From: PALSA-1444 sp964291045
Lineage (GTDB): Bacteria > Chlamydiota > Chlamydiia > Chlamydiales > Rhabdochlamydiaceae
Direction of reading: 5' to 3'
Length of the DNA stretch: 64,000 nt
NCBI RefSeq assembly: GCF_964291045.1
Contig: NZ_OZ197277.1
Location: 558,001 to 622,000 of the forward strand
This document shows, one piece after another, positions 36,627 through 46,575 of this stretch; the first letter of the stretch is position 1, and each line of letters opens with the position of its first letter. The notes below the pieces were generated by a model. It ran no database searches and was not told the origin of the DNA. It saw nothing but the letters and a program-made list of their open reading frames with translations. Made by a program: the position numbers and the translations under genes.

Positions 36627-38032
36627 AGCTCTATAACACGGAAACTTTGCAAAAAGAGCTTTTAACTGCAGAAGATAATCACATTAAAATGTACACCTGC
36701 GGCCCCACGGTGTACAATTTTGCCCATATTGGGAACTTTAGAACCTATGTCTTTGAAGACCTTCTTAGAAGGTCTTTAAAGTTTTTTGGGTTTAAAGTGA
36801 CTCAAGCGATGAATATCACAGATATTGATGATAAAACGTTGAAAGGTGCTCTTGAGAGAAAAATATCTTTAAAAGAGTTTACTCAGCCTTACATAGATGC
36901 TTTTTTTGAAGATTTAAAAACGCTTCATATTGAGCCAGTAGAGTTTTATCCTCATGCGACAGATTTCATTTTAGAGATGATTGCCCTCATTGAAACGCTT
37001 ATCAAAGAAAATATCGCCTATAGAGGCGCTGATGGAAGCATCTACTACGCGATTTCTAAGTGCCCAAACTACGGAAGGCTCTCGCACTTTCATCTGCATG
37101 ATTTAAAAGCTGGCGCCTCAAATAGAGTAGCCTCTGATGAGTATGATAAAGAGCAAGCAGCTGACTTTGTGCTGTGGAAAGCTTATGATCCTTTAAGAGA
37201 TGGAGATATTTTTTGGGAGAGTCCTTTTGGAAAAGGAAGACCTGGCTGGCACATTGAGTGCTCAGCGATGGCCATTTCTCTTCTTGGCCCCTCACTTGAT
37301 ATTCATGTGGGAGGCATTGATAACTTGTTTCCGCATCATGAAAATGAGATCGCTCAGTCTGAGGCGTGTACGCACCAAAAGTTTTCAAGGTTTTGGCTCC
37401 ATGCACACCACCTTCTTGTAGAGCATAAGAAAATGTCTAAGAGTTTAGGCAATTTCTACACATTAAGAGATTTACTAAAGCGTGGTCATTCAGGAAGAGA
37501 AGTGAGATATCTTCTCTTACAAACGCACTACCGCACCCAGCTTAATTTCTCATTTGAGGCGCTTCAATCTGCTGTAAACTCAATAACTAGAATCGATGAT
37601 TTTATGAGAAGAATCTCTTCCTTAAATCACTTGGTAGAAGAGAATGTGATCACGCCGCTCTTAGAAAAAGCGCTGAGGGCTTTTTCTGAGGCGCTTTCGG
37701 ATGATTTAAATATTTCAGAGGCCCTTGCTGCTGTGTTTGATTTAATCCGGGTGATCAATAGCTTATGTGATGCCTATAAAATTGGGCGTGAGCAAAAAGA
37801 GGAGATTCTCGCCTTTTTTAAAAAAATCGATGCCGTGCTTGCTATCTTTAAATTTGAGAGTGAAGAAGAGCCTTTATCTCATGAGCTGACACTCCTTCTT
37901 CAAGAAAGAATAGCTGCAAGAAAAGAAAAAAATTGGGCCTTAGCAGATCAGTGCCGAGATCTTCTTCTTGAGAGAGGGTATTTGATTGAAGACACTCCCT
38001 TAGGGGCTAGACTTAAAAAAATTACGCCTTAG
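36623..38032 (+). CDS. cysS: Cysteinyl-tRNA synthetase
   Basis: A class I aminoacyl-tRNA synthetase of 469 residues. The N-terminal zinc/active-site region is MYTCGPTVYNFAHIGNFRTY (HIGH-type signature as HIGN), with a zinc-ligand segment WHIECSAMA, IHVGGIDNLFPHHENEIAQS and the KMSKSLGN loop. The ATG overlaps the stop of the preceding fusion gene, so translation is probably coupled. Confidence 0.96.
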   Translation: MKLYNTETLQKELLTAEDNHIKMYTCGPTVYNFAHIGNFRTYVFEDLLRRSLKFFGFKVTQAMNITDIDDKTLKGALERKISLKEFTQPYIDAFFEDLKTLHIEPVEFYPHATDFILEMIALIETLIKENIAYRGADGSIYYAISKCPNYGRLSHFHLHDLKAGASNRVASDEYDKEQAADFVLWKAYDPLRDGDIFWESPFGKGRPGWHIECSAMAISLLGPSLDIHVGGIDNLFPHHENEIAQSEACTHQKFSRFWLHAHHLLVEHKKMSKSLGNFYTLRDLLKRGHSGREVRYLLLQTHYRTQLNFSFEALQSAVNSITRIDDFMRRISSLNHLVEENVITPLLEKALRAFSEALSDDLNISEALAAVFDLIRVINSLCDAYKIGREQKEEILAFFKKIDAVLAIFKFESEEEPLSHELTLLLQERIAARKEKNWALADQCRDLLLERGYLIEDTPLGARLKKITP

Positions 38033-38059
38033 ATCTTAAATCTACAACAATAAAAAGTT

Positions 38060-38323
38060 ATGAGTAAAAATAAAAAAGCAACCACCAAAGATGAACTGTT
38101 CTTACTGAAACTCCATGAGCTTTCCTTAGAAAAGGGGAGTGAATTTGAAGAGATTGGACGGTTTGTGATTGGAAGAGCCATTGGTCAAAATGATAAAGGG
38201 GTTAATGCGATTTCAAAGCACCTTGCGCAAGCAAACTTCATTAAGAAGGGAAGTGAAGACTCTTTCTTCCTCACCCCCCACGGCCTTTCTTTAGTAGAGC
38301 TTCTCTTAAAAGAGAGAGCTTAA
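38060..38323 (+). CDS. Small winged-helix-like hypothetical protein
   Basis: 87 residues: a Lys-rich N-terminus followed by helices and a short hairpin (IGRFVIGRAIGQNDKGVNAI, then HLAQANFIKKG and LTPHGLSLVELL), reminiscent of a winged-helix fold. It is 27 nt after cysS on the same strand and converges with clpB, whose stop is 11 nt away. Function not recognised. Confidence 0.65.
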   Translation: MSKNKKATTKDELFLLKLHELSLEKGSEFEEIGRFVIGRAIGQNDKGVNAISKHLAQANFIKKGSEDSFFLTPHGLSLVELLLKERA

Positions 38324-38326
38324 TCT

Positions 38327-38356
38327 AATATCCTTTACTCTACGGTAAAGGATATT
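38327..38356. terminator. Candidate bidirectional terminator between the small gene and clpB
   Basis: A near-perfect 12-bp inverted repeat, AATATCCTTTAC against GTAAAGGATATT, with a 6-nt loop sits between the convergent genes and includes the clpB stop codon. The T-run is weak on both sides, so efficiency is uncertain. Confidence 0.55.
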
Positions 38357-40920
38357 TGGTTATCTTTGACATGAAGAGTCACCGTTTTTGAAGAAGTAAT
38401 ATCTCCTTTTAAAATCGCAGAAGAGAGTAAAGAGACCACTTCATGTTGAATGAGTCTTTTTAAGGGTCTAGCCCCATAAAGAGGATCATACCCTTTATCT
38501 CCTAGGTAAGAGAGGGTAGCATTATCCCATTTCAAGAAGACATGTTTATCTTGCAGCCGTTTTTTCACAAGATTGAGCTGCAGTGAGACAATTGACTGCA
38601 TATCTTTTTGATGAAGAGGAAGAAACGGAAGGATATCATCTAAACGGTTAAGAAACTCTGGTCTAAAGTGCTGCTTTAAGATGGGATCAACAACCGCTAT
38701 AATTTCTTCTCTTGAAGAGGGATTTCTCGATAAAAACTCTAAAAGCTCAGTGGATCCTAAATTTGATGTCATAATAAAGAGCGCGTTTTTACAGTTTACA
38801 ACTCTTCCTTTACTATCTGTTAATCTCCCATCATCAAAAATTTGTAAGAGGATATTAAACACATCAGGGTGCGCTTTTTCAATCTCATCAAAAAGCACAA
38901 CGGTGTAAGGGTGCCGTCTGATAGCTTCAGTAAGCTGTCCTCCCTCTTCATACCCAATGTATCCAGGAGGAGAGCCGATCAGTTTGGAGACGGTGTGCCT
39001 TTCCATATACTCTGACATATCAAGTCTTACCATCGCCTCTTCTTGATTAAAGAGCTCTCTTGCAAGCGCTTTAGCAAGCTCTGTTTTCCCCACACCAGTT
39101 GGCCCCACAAACAAAAAGGCCCCGATGGGTCTTAAAGGGTCAGAAAGCCCGGTTCTTGATCTTCGAATCGCTTCACTTATAGCCTGAATGGCATAGGGTT
39201 GTCCGATCACACTTTTAGCTAGAGTCTCTTCTAAATGAATGAGTCTTTCTGCCTCTTTTCCCACCATTTTTTGCACAGGAATTCCTGTCCATTTTGAGAC
39301 GATTTGAGCAATGAGCGGCTCATCGACTTCTTCTTGCAAAAGTCTGTCTTGCTGGCTACCTAGTTTTTGCTGACACTCGTCAATCTCTTTTTCAAGATGC
39401 GGTATTTTACTGTATCTTAGCTCTGCAACTTTATTGTAATCGCCTTTACGGTCAGCCTCTTCCTCTTGGAATTTGAGCTGCTCAAGTTTATTTTTTAGCT
39501 CTTTTAAGGCGTTAATCTCACCTTTTTCTTTATTCCACCGCTCTTTTAAAAGAGATAGCTGAGATTTTTTTTCTTCGATCTCTTTTGCAAGTTTTTCTCT
39601 TTCTGTAAGAGAAAGAGGGGAGTCTTCTTGTTTAAGCGCTTCTTGTTTTACAATGAGAGATGAAAGCTCTCTTTCTTTTTGATCAATGGGAAGGGGTCTA
39701 CTGCCTAACTGCATCCGGATTAAGCTAGCAGCTTCATCAATGAGATCAATCGCTTTATCAGGAAGCTGACGGTCTGCAATGTATCTACTCGAGAGAAAAA
39801 CAGCTGCATGAAGCGCGCTTTCTGTAATTCTCACTCCATGAAAGTTTTCATACCGCTCTTTTAGTCCTCTTAAAATGGCAATGGCATTTTCAAGAGACGG
39901 CTCTTCAATGGTAATTGTTTGAAACCGTCTTTCTAAAGCAGCATCTTTCTCAATGTACTTTTGGTATTCATTTAAAGTTGTAGCGCCGATACAGTGAAGA
40001 GTGCCTCTTGCTAGTGCGGGTTTTAAAAGGTTAGCAGCATCCATCGCCCCTTCACTGGCGCCTGCTCCCACAAGCGTATGCACCTCATCGATAAAAAGAA
40101 GAATTTGCCCATCACTTTTTTCTACCGATTTTAAAATGCTCTTTAGCCGCTCTTCAAATTCGCCTCGGTATTTAGCTCCTGCAATTAAGCTTCCCATATC
40201 AAGTGCCATAAGCTCTTTTCCTTTTAAAGAGTCTGGCACATCTCCTTGAATAATTCGTTGAGCCAGCCCTTCTGCAATAGCTGTTTTTCCAACTCCTGGC
40301 TCTCCGATGAGAAGGGGATTATTCTTGGTTCTTCTTGATAACACCTGCATCGCTCTTCTGATTTCTTCATCCCTTCCAATGACAGGGTCAAGTTTTCCCG
40401 ATTTTGCAAGAGCTGTCATGTTTTTACAATATTTATCTAGCGCTCCAATGCCTTGTTCTGAAGTGGGTGATTCCATGGACTCTCCTCCTCGAAGTTGTAG
40501 TATGATTTGCTTTAGATTTTCAAGAGATAGTTGTGATGATTTTTTCCACGTATAAAACGGCTCTTTGGTACTTTTCCAAAAGAGATATAAAAGGTGATCT
40601 GTTGCGATGTATTGATCTTTCCACTCCTCTCTGAGAGAGTCAGCTTCTTGTAAAAGCTGCTTTAAGGAAGTAGCTATTTGCGGGGGCTTAGGGTCTTGAC
40701 TATAAGTGGCAAGTTTTTTAAGAGAGTCTTGTACTTTTTGCATGAGACTTTCTAAAGAGAGCTTCTGCTTACTTATAAAAGAGGGGAAATATCCATCTGT
40801 GTCTTGCAAAAGAGCTAAAAGAAGATGGAGATCTGAAACTTCTGTATGATGAAACGCTTCTGCAGACCGTACTGCCTGTTCAAGTGCTTCTTGAACTTTT
40901 TCTGTGAGTTGAAGAGCCAT
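38335..40920 (-). CDS. clpB: Disaggregase chaperone ClpB
   Basis: 861 residues: N-terminal Clp domain (residues 1-145), first AAA+ domain with GEPGVGKTAIAEG and LFIDEVHTLVGAG, a coiled-coil M domain (about residues 400-530) that distinguishes ClpB from ClpA/C, then a second AAA+ domain with GPTGVGKTELAKAL and VVLFDEIEKAHPDVFN. It works with DnaK to rescue aggregates. A perfect AGGAGGTG (40925-40932) precedes the ATG, and a CIRCE-like inverted repeat lies just upstream, so heat control by HrcA is likely. Confidence 0.96.
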   Translation of the reverse strand: MALQLTEKVQEALEQAVRSAEAFHHTEVSDLHLLLALLQDTDGYFPSFISKQKLSLESLMQKVQDSLKKLATYSQDPKPPQIATSLKQLLQEADSLREEWKDQYIATDHLLYLFWKSTKEPFYTWKKSSQLSLENLKQIILQLRGGESMESPTSEQGIGALDKYCKNMTALAKSGKLDPVIGRDEEIRRAMQVLSRRTKNNPLLIGEPGVGKTAIAEGLAQRIIQGDVPDSLKGKELMALDMGSLIAGAKYRGEFEERLKSILKSVEKSDGQILLFIDEVHTLVGAGASEGAMDAANLLKPALARGTLHCIGATTLNEYQKYIEKDAALERRFQTITIEEPSLENAIAILRGLKERYENFHGVRITESALHAAVFLSSRYIADRQLPDKAIDLIDEAASLIRMQLGSRPLPIDQKERELSSLIVKQEALKQEDSPLSLTEREKLAKEIEEKKSQLSLLKERWNKEKGEINALKELKNKLEQLKFQEEEADRKGDYNKVAELRYSKIPHLEKEIDECQQKLGSQQDRLLQEEVDEPLIAQIVSKWTGIPVQKMVGKEAERLIHLEETLAKSVIGQPYAIQAISEAIRRSRTGLSDPLRPIGAFLFVGPTGVGKTELAKALARELFNQEEAMVRLDMSEYMERHTVSKLIGSPPGYIGYEEGGQLTEAIRRHPYTVVLFDEIEKAHPDVFNILLQIFDDGRLTDSKGRVVNCKNALFIMTSNLGSTELLEFLSRNPSSREEIIAVVDPILKQHFRPEFLNRLDDILPFLPLHQKDMQSIVSLQLNLVKKRLQDKHVFLKWDNATLSYLGDKGYDPLYGARPLKRLIQHEVVSLLSSAILKGDITSSKTVTLHVKDNQISFTVE

Positions 40921-40944
40921 CTTTCACCTCCTAAAAGCTTAAAG

Positions 40945-40971
40945 ATAGCACTCTATTTGAAATAGTGCAAG
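40945..40971 (-). promoter_or_regulatory. CIRCE-like HrcA operator upstream of clpB
   Basis: ATAGCACTC, nine bases, TAGTGCAAG. Against the CIRCE consensus TTAGCACTC-N9-GAGTGCTAA the left arm matches 8/9 and the right arm 6/9, with exact N9 spacing. It sits 25-51 bp before the clpB start codon, the expected position for repression by HrcA. Confidence 0.6.
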
Positions 40972-41005
40972 AAATGGGATTTGATAGGTATTTTAGAGGC
41001 GTGAC

Positions 41006-41476
41006 ACCTAACTTGTTAGTTGATAAGTAACAGATTAATGAGAGAGATAAGAGTTTGAATTAAAATTTCAATTGTTTCAAAAGGGTTTGCTCCAGAAAAA
41101 AAACAACTTGGTTAAGCAATGATCATCTCTCCTGTAAGTGAGCATGGTTTAGCCAGATTAAAGCTTATTAATATTCCTCTTTTAAAAGAAAATTTGTTTT
41201 GTGAAGACAGGGCATATATCAACTATGGATGGAAGGAAAATCTGCTTCAGGAAAAAGGAATTAAACTAGGTAGCAGAGAGGAAAAAAACTCAAAAAGACA
41301 CCATCCAAAAGAAATAGAACAAGATAAGCGTGAGGCTCGAAATCTCATAGAAACGGCTATCAGTGGAGTTGTTTATCTTATGCTAAGATGGTTCAAGCTG
41401 TTACAGAGAGAGGCTTTGAATTTAAATTAACGCTTTGTGTTATCGCCTTCGCATCGATGCAACTAACAAATTAAGT
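41006..41476 (+). mobile_element. Decayed IS982-family element with internal deletion
   Basis: The left end ACCTAACTTGTTAGTTG (41006-41022) matches the terminal repeat of the intact IS at 51514-52452 with one change. The right end CAACTAACAAATTAAGT (41460-41476) is a degraded mate. Between them the transposase 5' half is deleted (about 470 bp) and only the C-terminal part is left (41119-41430; MIISPVSEHG and GIKLGSREEKNSKR, matching the intact protein). It is oriented opposite to the intact copy. Confidence 0.85.
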
Positions 41477-41534
41477 TTTTATATAGTAAAAAATAAAGGG
41501 TTAAGATATTTTCTTTCAAAAATAAGGAGTCAAT

Positions 41535-43157
41535 ATGACAAATGTAGTTCCTACAAGCCCAATAGTCAATCAATTAGAGGCGGATACACCTCAGTTTCAT
41601 CTAGATCAATTAGAGACCCGTATATCTCAATTTCATCTTTGTTTAAGCAACTTTCAAAATGCAACGATTTGTTCATCAAAACCATTAGAGTCACTGATTA
41701 ATGAAATTTATCATTCTATCATTAATTACAGGAATGCTCTCTATCACCAACCTTCAAGCAAAATGTATCATATAAGTAATCCAAAAGCGCATTTAAAAGA
41801 GATTTTTCAAAATTCGCCGACTTTTCTTCCTCTATTTCTTCGGTTAATTGAGACTCTTTCGTCCGATGAAGTTCAAGATAGAGATGAGCTAAAGCGCCTG
41901 CTAAGTAAAACGGCATTGGTAGCATATGAACTAGTCGCATTTAAGTTTGCTGCAGAAAAAAGGCATATTTATCTGCAAACAAGAGATCAGATAAATAGTT
42001 TATTAAATAAAATCTTGGAAACGCTTCCTAAGAATGACTTTGAAACATTTTTTTGTATATATTCCATGATTGCTCTTACAAGAAAATTTCAGCCGGGCGA
42101 AGGAAAATCAAAAGAAATCTTTAAAAAAGAAGGGTTTGAAGTGATTAAAGGAATTATGCAAGCAGCTTTATCTATTCCTGGCGCTGTAATTAACCCTAAA
42201 TCTGGCTTAGATGGTGCTGCATATTTAGTCGGGCCTATGATTGATTTAATATGCCGTATTTATCATGAAATGGAGAAAGGTTGGTATAAGAAAGTATGGG
42301 TAATGAATTGGCTATTTTCAGGCAATCGCGTCACAGAGCTTGAACATTTAAAAACCCTTAATCAATTTATTGAGAATTATAAAATAGTAAGAAAGCATGA
42401 GCGCGCTTTGTATCTTGTTCAATTTTATTTTGAGTTGATAAATAATTCTGCAGCTAAGGAAGAAGTAAGAATGCGTGTTTTTTCTGGTAATGAAATAAAA
42501 CCAAATTTTCTTGAGCTGACCCAATATAATCTACAAGACAAGGAATCTTGGAAAGTTCGTTATGTTGCGATCAAATATCTGATAAATTTTTCGACAGAAG
42601 AAAAATTTACAAAGCAGGTCGTTTCTGAACTATCAAAGCTCTGGCTTATAGAAAATAACAACTATGTGGGAAATTTTATAGAAAAGTCTTTAAATGAATT
42701 GACAAAAGAGGAAACTAATCGAAAATATATGTCTTTGGAAAAAAACTTAACGACTAAAAAACTCAACACAATGAAAAAGGAAATATCAACCCTTAAAACT
42801 GAAATTTCAAAGAATAAAGATGGTGATACTCTAGAGTTTGAAACCCAATTAAAGCAAAAAATAGAGTTTAAGGAAAGGGTTGAGATGGATTTAGCTCGGG
42901 CGCATGCGGCTAATAACGGAATGCAAAATCAATCTCAATTCAATGAAATTGATCCTATACCTGATATTGAAGCATGTGAAGAAGTGCTTAGTCGATTTAA
43001 CAATGAAAAGGAGGAACTGGAACAATCTTTCAAAAGAAAGCAAGATGAATACTTAAAAAAAGAATTGGAACTCGATCAAAAACAGGAACGTTTAAAACGA
43101 TTTGAGGACCTATTAGCTATTATTCCGGATGATAAAAATCAAAAAGAGGAATTATGA
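41535..43157 (+). CDS. Helical/HEAT-like and coiled-coil protein, first gene of the STAND operon
   Basis: 540 residues with no recognised domain. Residues of about 60-390 are helical with a HEAT/armadillo flavour (SWKVRYVAIKYLINF near residue 340). Residues of about 395-530 form a charged coiled coil (KKEISTLKTEISKNKDG, KQDEYLKKELELDQKQERL). No signal peptide or membrane span is clear. AAGGAG 8 nt before the ATG is a strong ribosome site. Its stop overlaps the ATG of the first protease-STAND gene, indicating an operon and coupled translation, so it is probably a partner, regulator or substrate of those proteins; which one cannot be told from sequence. The region looks more A+T-rich than the housekeeping genes. 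Confidence 0.7.
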   Translation: MTNVVPTSPIVNQLEADTPQFHLDQLETRISQFHLCLSNFQNATICSSKPLESLINEIYHSIINYRNALYHQPSSKMYHISNPKAHLKEIFQNSPTFLPLFLRLIETLSSDEVQDRDELKRLLSKTALVAYELVAFKFAAEKRHIYLQTRDQINSLLNKILETLPKNDFETFFCIYSMIALTRKFQPGEGKSKEIFKKEGFEVIKGIMQAALSIPGAVINPKSGLDGAAYLVGPMIDLICRIYHEMEKGWYKKVWVMNWLFSGNRVTELEHLKTLNQFIENYKIVRKHERALYLVQFYFELINNSAAKEEVRMRVFSGNEIKPNFLELTQYNLQDKESWKVRYVAIKYLINFSTEEKFTKQVVSELSKLWLIENNNYVGNFIEKSLNELTKEETNRKYMSLEKNLTTKKLNTMKKEISTLKTEISKNKDGDTLEFETQLKQKIEFKERVEMDLARAHAANNGMQNQSQFNEIDPIPDIEACEEVLSRFNNEKEELEQSFKRKQDEYLKKELELDQKQERLKRFEDLLAIIPDDKNQKEEL

Positions 43158-46100
43158 AAATCAGCCAATTTTGCACACAACAAGCTGAGGATTATTATAA
43201 AAAAATAGTTAGTGGCGGAATAAAACAATCAGAAATTAATAAGCAAGAGGCAGTCTCTATTGTATGTCAGACAAGTACAATAAAAAAACTCATAGATAAT
43301 CGACAGGATAGTTTTCCTACCTGTGATATAGCTCTGATAAGCTCTCATATTAAAAGACACACTTGTGTTGTATATCAAGTGAAAACAAAAGTAAATGGGA
43401 CATATAAGCCGAATGGATCAGCCTTTTTAATAGCTCCTAACCTTATTATGACTAATAACCATGTTATTCCAAATCAAGAAATTGCAAAGAAAAGTAAATT
43501 ATTTTATAAAGAACTGGTAGGTAATTCAGAAATAAACAAGACGATTTTTCCGTTTTATCCAGTATCGCTACTTCCAGATGAAAAAAAAGGAGGATATTTT
43601 TTTTCCGGAACCTTATTAGATTTTACAATCGTAGCAATTGAACTAAATGAATATGTACAAGAAATTATGTCTAATGCTTTCTCTTTATCTAAAGTGGGAA
43701 AGCTAAAAGTAGACAAACTGACTGCAATAATACATTATCCTGAAGGCGTAGATGGAGATTCAGGAGAAGCCGATTTAGTAAGAGATTCTATTGGTACTAT
43801 TCAAAGCATAGATAATTGTTATGCTCACCATGATCTTAAAACACAGATGGGGTCATCTGGGTCTCCGATCTTTAATTTAAAGGGCAAGTTAATAGGCCTT
43901 CATTGTCAAGGAAAAGCAGTTTGTCCATGTAGTGTAAATAATAGATGCTGTAATGCCTGTATTTCTATGAAAAGTATCTTAAAAGAGATAGAAAAAAAAG
44001 GGCAAACTCAAAAAATAAAAGATTTCTCCTTAACCGTAGCCCAGATTCCTAAAAAAAATACAAAGGTTTCTTATTTCAATATACCCCTTCTTGCAAAATC
44101 ATTTATAGAAAGGCCTCAAAAGTTAGAGGAGATTAGAAGAGCATTTCAACAATTTTCAATAGTAACGATCTCTGGTCTTGGCGGAGTTGGCAAAAGCACT
44201 CTTAGCATAAAATATGGAAGATCTCTGGAAGGATATGAGTTTGTTTATTTGATTAAAGTAATGGATCAAAATTCTATTAGAGACGGACTTTTAGAGCTGG
44301 CAGAGAGATTGAGCATTACTGAAGGACTGCCAGGAGAGAGGCTTGCTATACTAAGAGGACGGTTATCAAAAATTGAAAAGCCTTATCTTTTTATTATTGA
44401 TGGACTTGATGACACTAAACCATTTTTAGAGGCTAAAGATTCATATTTTTCAAATAAAAATTGCAAAGCCCTTATCACAAGGAGAATCCAGTTTGATGGT
44501 TCTAGTATTTCAGTGAATATTCATGATATTAGTCTTAGCGTATTCTCTGAAGAAGAGGCTACAAGATATATTACTGAAGCAATACCGGAAGAAAAGACTT
44601 TAGATTCAGTTAAAAATTTAGCCAATACTTTAGGATTTTTACCTCTAGCTCTTGTACATGCAGTCGCATATATTGAACATAAAAAAATTTTAATTGGCGA
44701 ATATTTACAAGATTTCAAAGAAAAAGGAATCGAGCTCTTAAGTGGTCCACCTTTTGATTTTTTTCAAGAAAAAATCATTACTATAACCTGGGCAATTTCA
44801 ATCGATACTATTGTTAAGCTAGACAAAGGAGGCATCGTTAAAGACCTTATGGAGTTTATTGCTTTTCTAGCTCAAGATAATATTCCGTTAAATCTTTTAG
44901 AAGCATGGATACAGAATACTTTTCCTCAAAAAAAATGTTTTTTAAAGAATACTTTAGAGCTACTTAAAAAATATTCATTCATTGAAGAAGAGAGCATAGA
45001 AAAAGAAAATAATACTCAGGGGAAATGGGTTATTTACAAAATTCACCCTCTTGTTCAGCAAGTGATTATTTATAATTTACATGATGATGAAAAAATTAAA
45101 ATTAGAGCCATATTATATAAAACTTTATGTGATGAATTGCGCTTTTTTAAATCTCAACCCGAAGAGGATTTTTCAATACCTAAATCACGATTTCTCAAGA
45201 CTTATATAAATCATATAATAGTTTATATTAACCACATGGAAACCCTACGTAGCATGCCAAGATTTAAAGAATCTATAGATTGGAGAAACCTTTGGTGTGA
45301 TTTAGCATGGCTTTATTTAAGTACTGGGGATTTTGAAAAATCATGTGAAAGCTGTATGAAAATTACTGAAAAATTGAAGCAAGATCAAATTTCTTTAGAG
45401 GCTTATTATTACTTAGCTAAAGGAAGAAAACTATTGGGAGAATTGGATTTAGCGCTTAAAAGTTCAAATAAAATATTCGATTTAGGAGGGAAATTAAAGG
45501 AATATGATAAGTCATTTATAGTTAAAAATTACAAAGTGATTATGGGAATATATCGAGATTTAGGAGACTATGAAAATGCTATTCAATGGGCTAAAAAAAC
45601 TTTGGATTTTATAGGAAAGTTAGGTGTTAATAATTCATATGACAGAGAGTCAATATATCATCAGATTATGAGAATTTTAGGAGATGCATTAAGTAATTAT
45701 AAAAAATATTTAGATGGTAAAATTTTAAAAAAATTAAAATTCACAATAGGAGAATATATAGAAGGATATGGCGGCATTAATCGGATAAGTCATCAAAGCG
45801 AATATGCAAAAAAAGCAGAGATAGCGCTACATCATTCTACAGTGGGACAGCTATGCAAAAAATTAGATGATCCCGAGCAAGCATTAAGGCATTTTCAACT
45901 AGAACTTGAAATAAATATAGAAATATATGGAAAGAATTCTAGCCGTGTAGCAAAAAGTTATAATGATATTGCTTATCTACAATGCATTTTAGGGTTTACT
46001 GAAGACGCATTAGAAAGCTCAGAAAAAGCTATTGATATCAATGAAAAATTTTTTGAAAAAAAATCTCGTTATACAGCTGATTGCTATACAACTAAAGCTG

Positions 46101-46510
46101 AAATTTTAATGAAGGGAAATAATTTTGAGAAAGCATTACCCATAGCTGAAGAGGCATTTGAAATTAATAGGAAATTATTTAAAAAAGAAACTAGATATAC
46201 AGCAGCGGCTTATTTTAGGATTGCTCGGATCTTAGATAAGATAGAAGGAAAAAATAAGGATGAAGAGTTAAGAAATAAGAATAAGGCGTTAGAATATGTA
46301 GAAGAAGCTTATTTAATCAATAAGAAAATTTTTGTTCATGGGTCAATTTATATAGAAAAATGCCTTAATTTAAAAAATATAATACAGGGCAAACTAGATG
46401 TATTGGAAAATTGGAAAACTATAAGAACTAAGATACCAAACTGGAGGCTTTCTCCTGCTTTAGGACACAACATTCTAGATATTTTAGAAAAATTATCAGT
46501 AAAAAAATAA
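43154..46510 (+). CDS. Trypsin-like protease - STAND NTPase - TPR protein (copy 1)
   Basis: 1118 residues. An N-terminal helical segment (1-60) precedes a trypsin-like peptidase (about 65-290) with His103 (TNNHVI), Asp156 (LLDFTIVAIE) and Ser235 (MGSSGSPIF): the triad is complete. A Cys cluster, CPCSVNNRCCNAC (257-269), follows. An NB-ARC-type STAND ATPase starts near 315: Walker A GLGGVGKST (341-349), Walker B YLFIIDGLDD (411-420), sensor-like ALITRR, GFLPLAL, then a winged-helix region with IHPLVQQV. The C-terminus (about 740-1080) carries TPRs of the 42-residue kinesin-light-chain type. This is an NLR-like architecture: ligand sensing by TPRs, NTP-driven assembly, protease effector. A role in defence or programmed cell death is inferred. 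Confidence 0.85.
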   Translation: MKISQFCTQQAEDYYKKIVSGGIKQSEINKQEAVSIVCQTSTIKKLIDNRQDSFPTCDIALISSHIKRHTCVVYQVKTKVNGTYKPNGSAFLIAPNLIMTNNHVIPNQEIAKKSKLFYKELVGNSEINKTIFPFYPVSLLPDEKKGGYFFSGTLLDFTIVAIELNEYVQEIMSNAFSLSKVGKLKVDKLTAIIHYPEGVDGDSGEADLVRDSIGTIQSIDNCYAHHDLKTQMGSSGSPIFNLKGKLIGLHCQGKAVCPCSVNNRCCNACISMKSILKEIEKKGQTQKIKDFSLTVAQIPKKNTKVSYFNIPLLAKSFIERPQKLEEIRRAFQQFSIVTISGLGGVGKSTLSIKYGRSLEGYEFVYLIKVMDQNSIRDGLLELAERLSITEGLPGERLAILRGRLSKIEKPYLFIIDGLDDTKPFLEAKDSYFSNKNCKALITRRIQFDGSSISVNIHDISLSVFSEEEATRYITEAIPEEKTLDSVKNLANTLGFLPLALVHAVAYIEHKKILIGEYLQDFKEKGIELLSGPPFDFFQEKIITITWAISIDTIVKLDKGGIVKDLMEFIAFLAQDNIPLNLLEAWIQNTFPQKKCFLKNTLELLKKYSFIEEESIEKENNTQGKWVIYKIHPLVQQVIIYNLHDDEKIKIRAILYKTLCDELRFFKSQPEEDFSIPKSRFLKTYINHIIVYINHMETLRSMPRFKESIDWRNLWCDLAWLYLSTGDFEKSCESCMKITEKLKQDQISLEAYYYLAKGRKLLGELDLALKSSNKIFDLGGKLKEYDKSFIVKNYKVIMGIYRDLGDYENAIQWAKKTLDFIGKLGVNNSYDRESIYHQIMRILGDALSNYKKYLDGKILKKLKFTIGEYIEGYGGINRISHQSEYAKKAEIALHHSTVGQLCKKLDDPEQALRHFQLELEINIEIYGKNSSRVAKSYNDIAYLQCILGFTEDALESSEKAIDINEKFFEKKSRYTADCYTTKAEILMKGNNFEKALPIAEEAFEINRKLFKKETRYTAAAYFRIARILDKIEGKNKDEELRNKNKALEYVEEAYLINKKIFVHGSIYIEKCLNLKNIIQGKLDVLENWKTIRTKIPNWRLSPALGHNILDILEKLSVKK

Positions 46511-46575
46511 AATATTACGCTTAAATTTATGATAAAAATTTATTCATCAGTTCCTCAAAATCAAAAAGAGCAATT

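Noticed and set aside
35903..36652. 249-codon minus-strand ORF opposite the acyl-ACP synthetase domain
   Set aside because: Long only because of the codon structure of the highly conserved plus-strand gene; Ser/Pro-rich translation typical of antisense shadows.
41435..41701. 88-codon ORF between the IS982 relic and the STAND operon
   Set aside because: It overlaps the relic's right end and the well-supported 41535 gene start in another frame, with unlikely composition.
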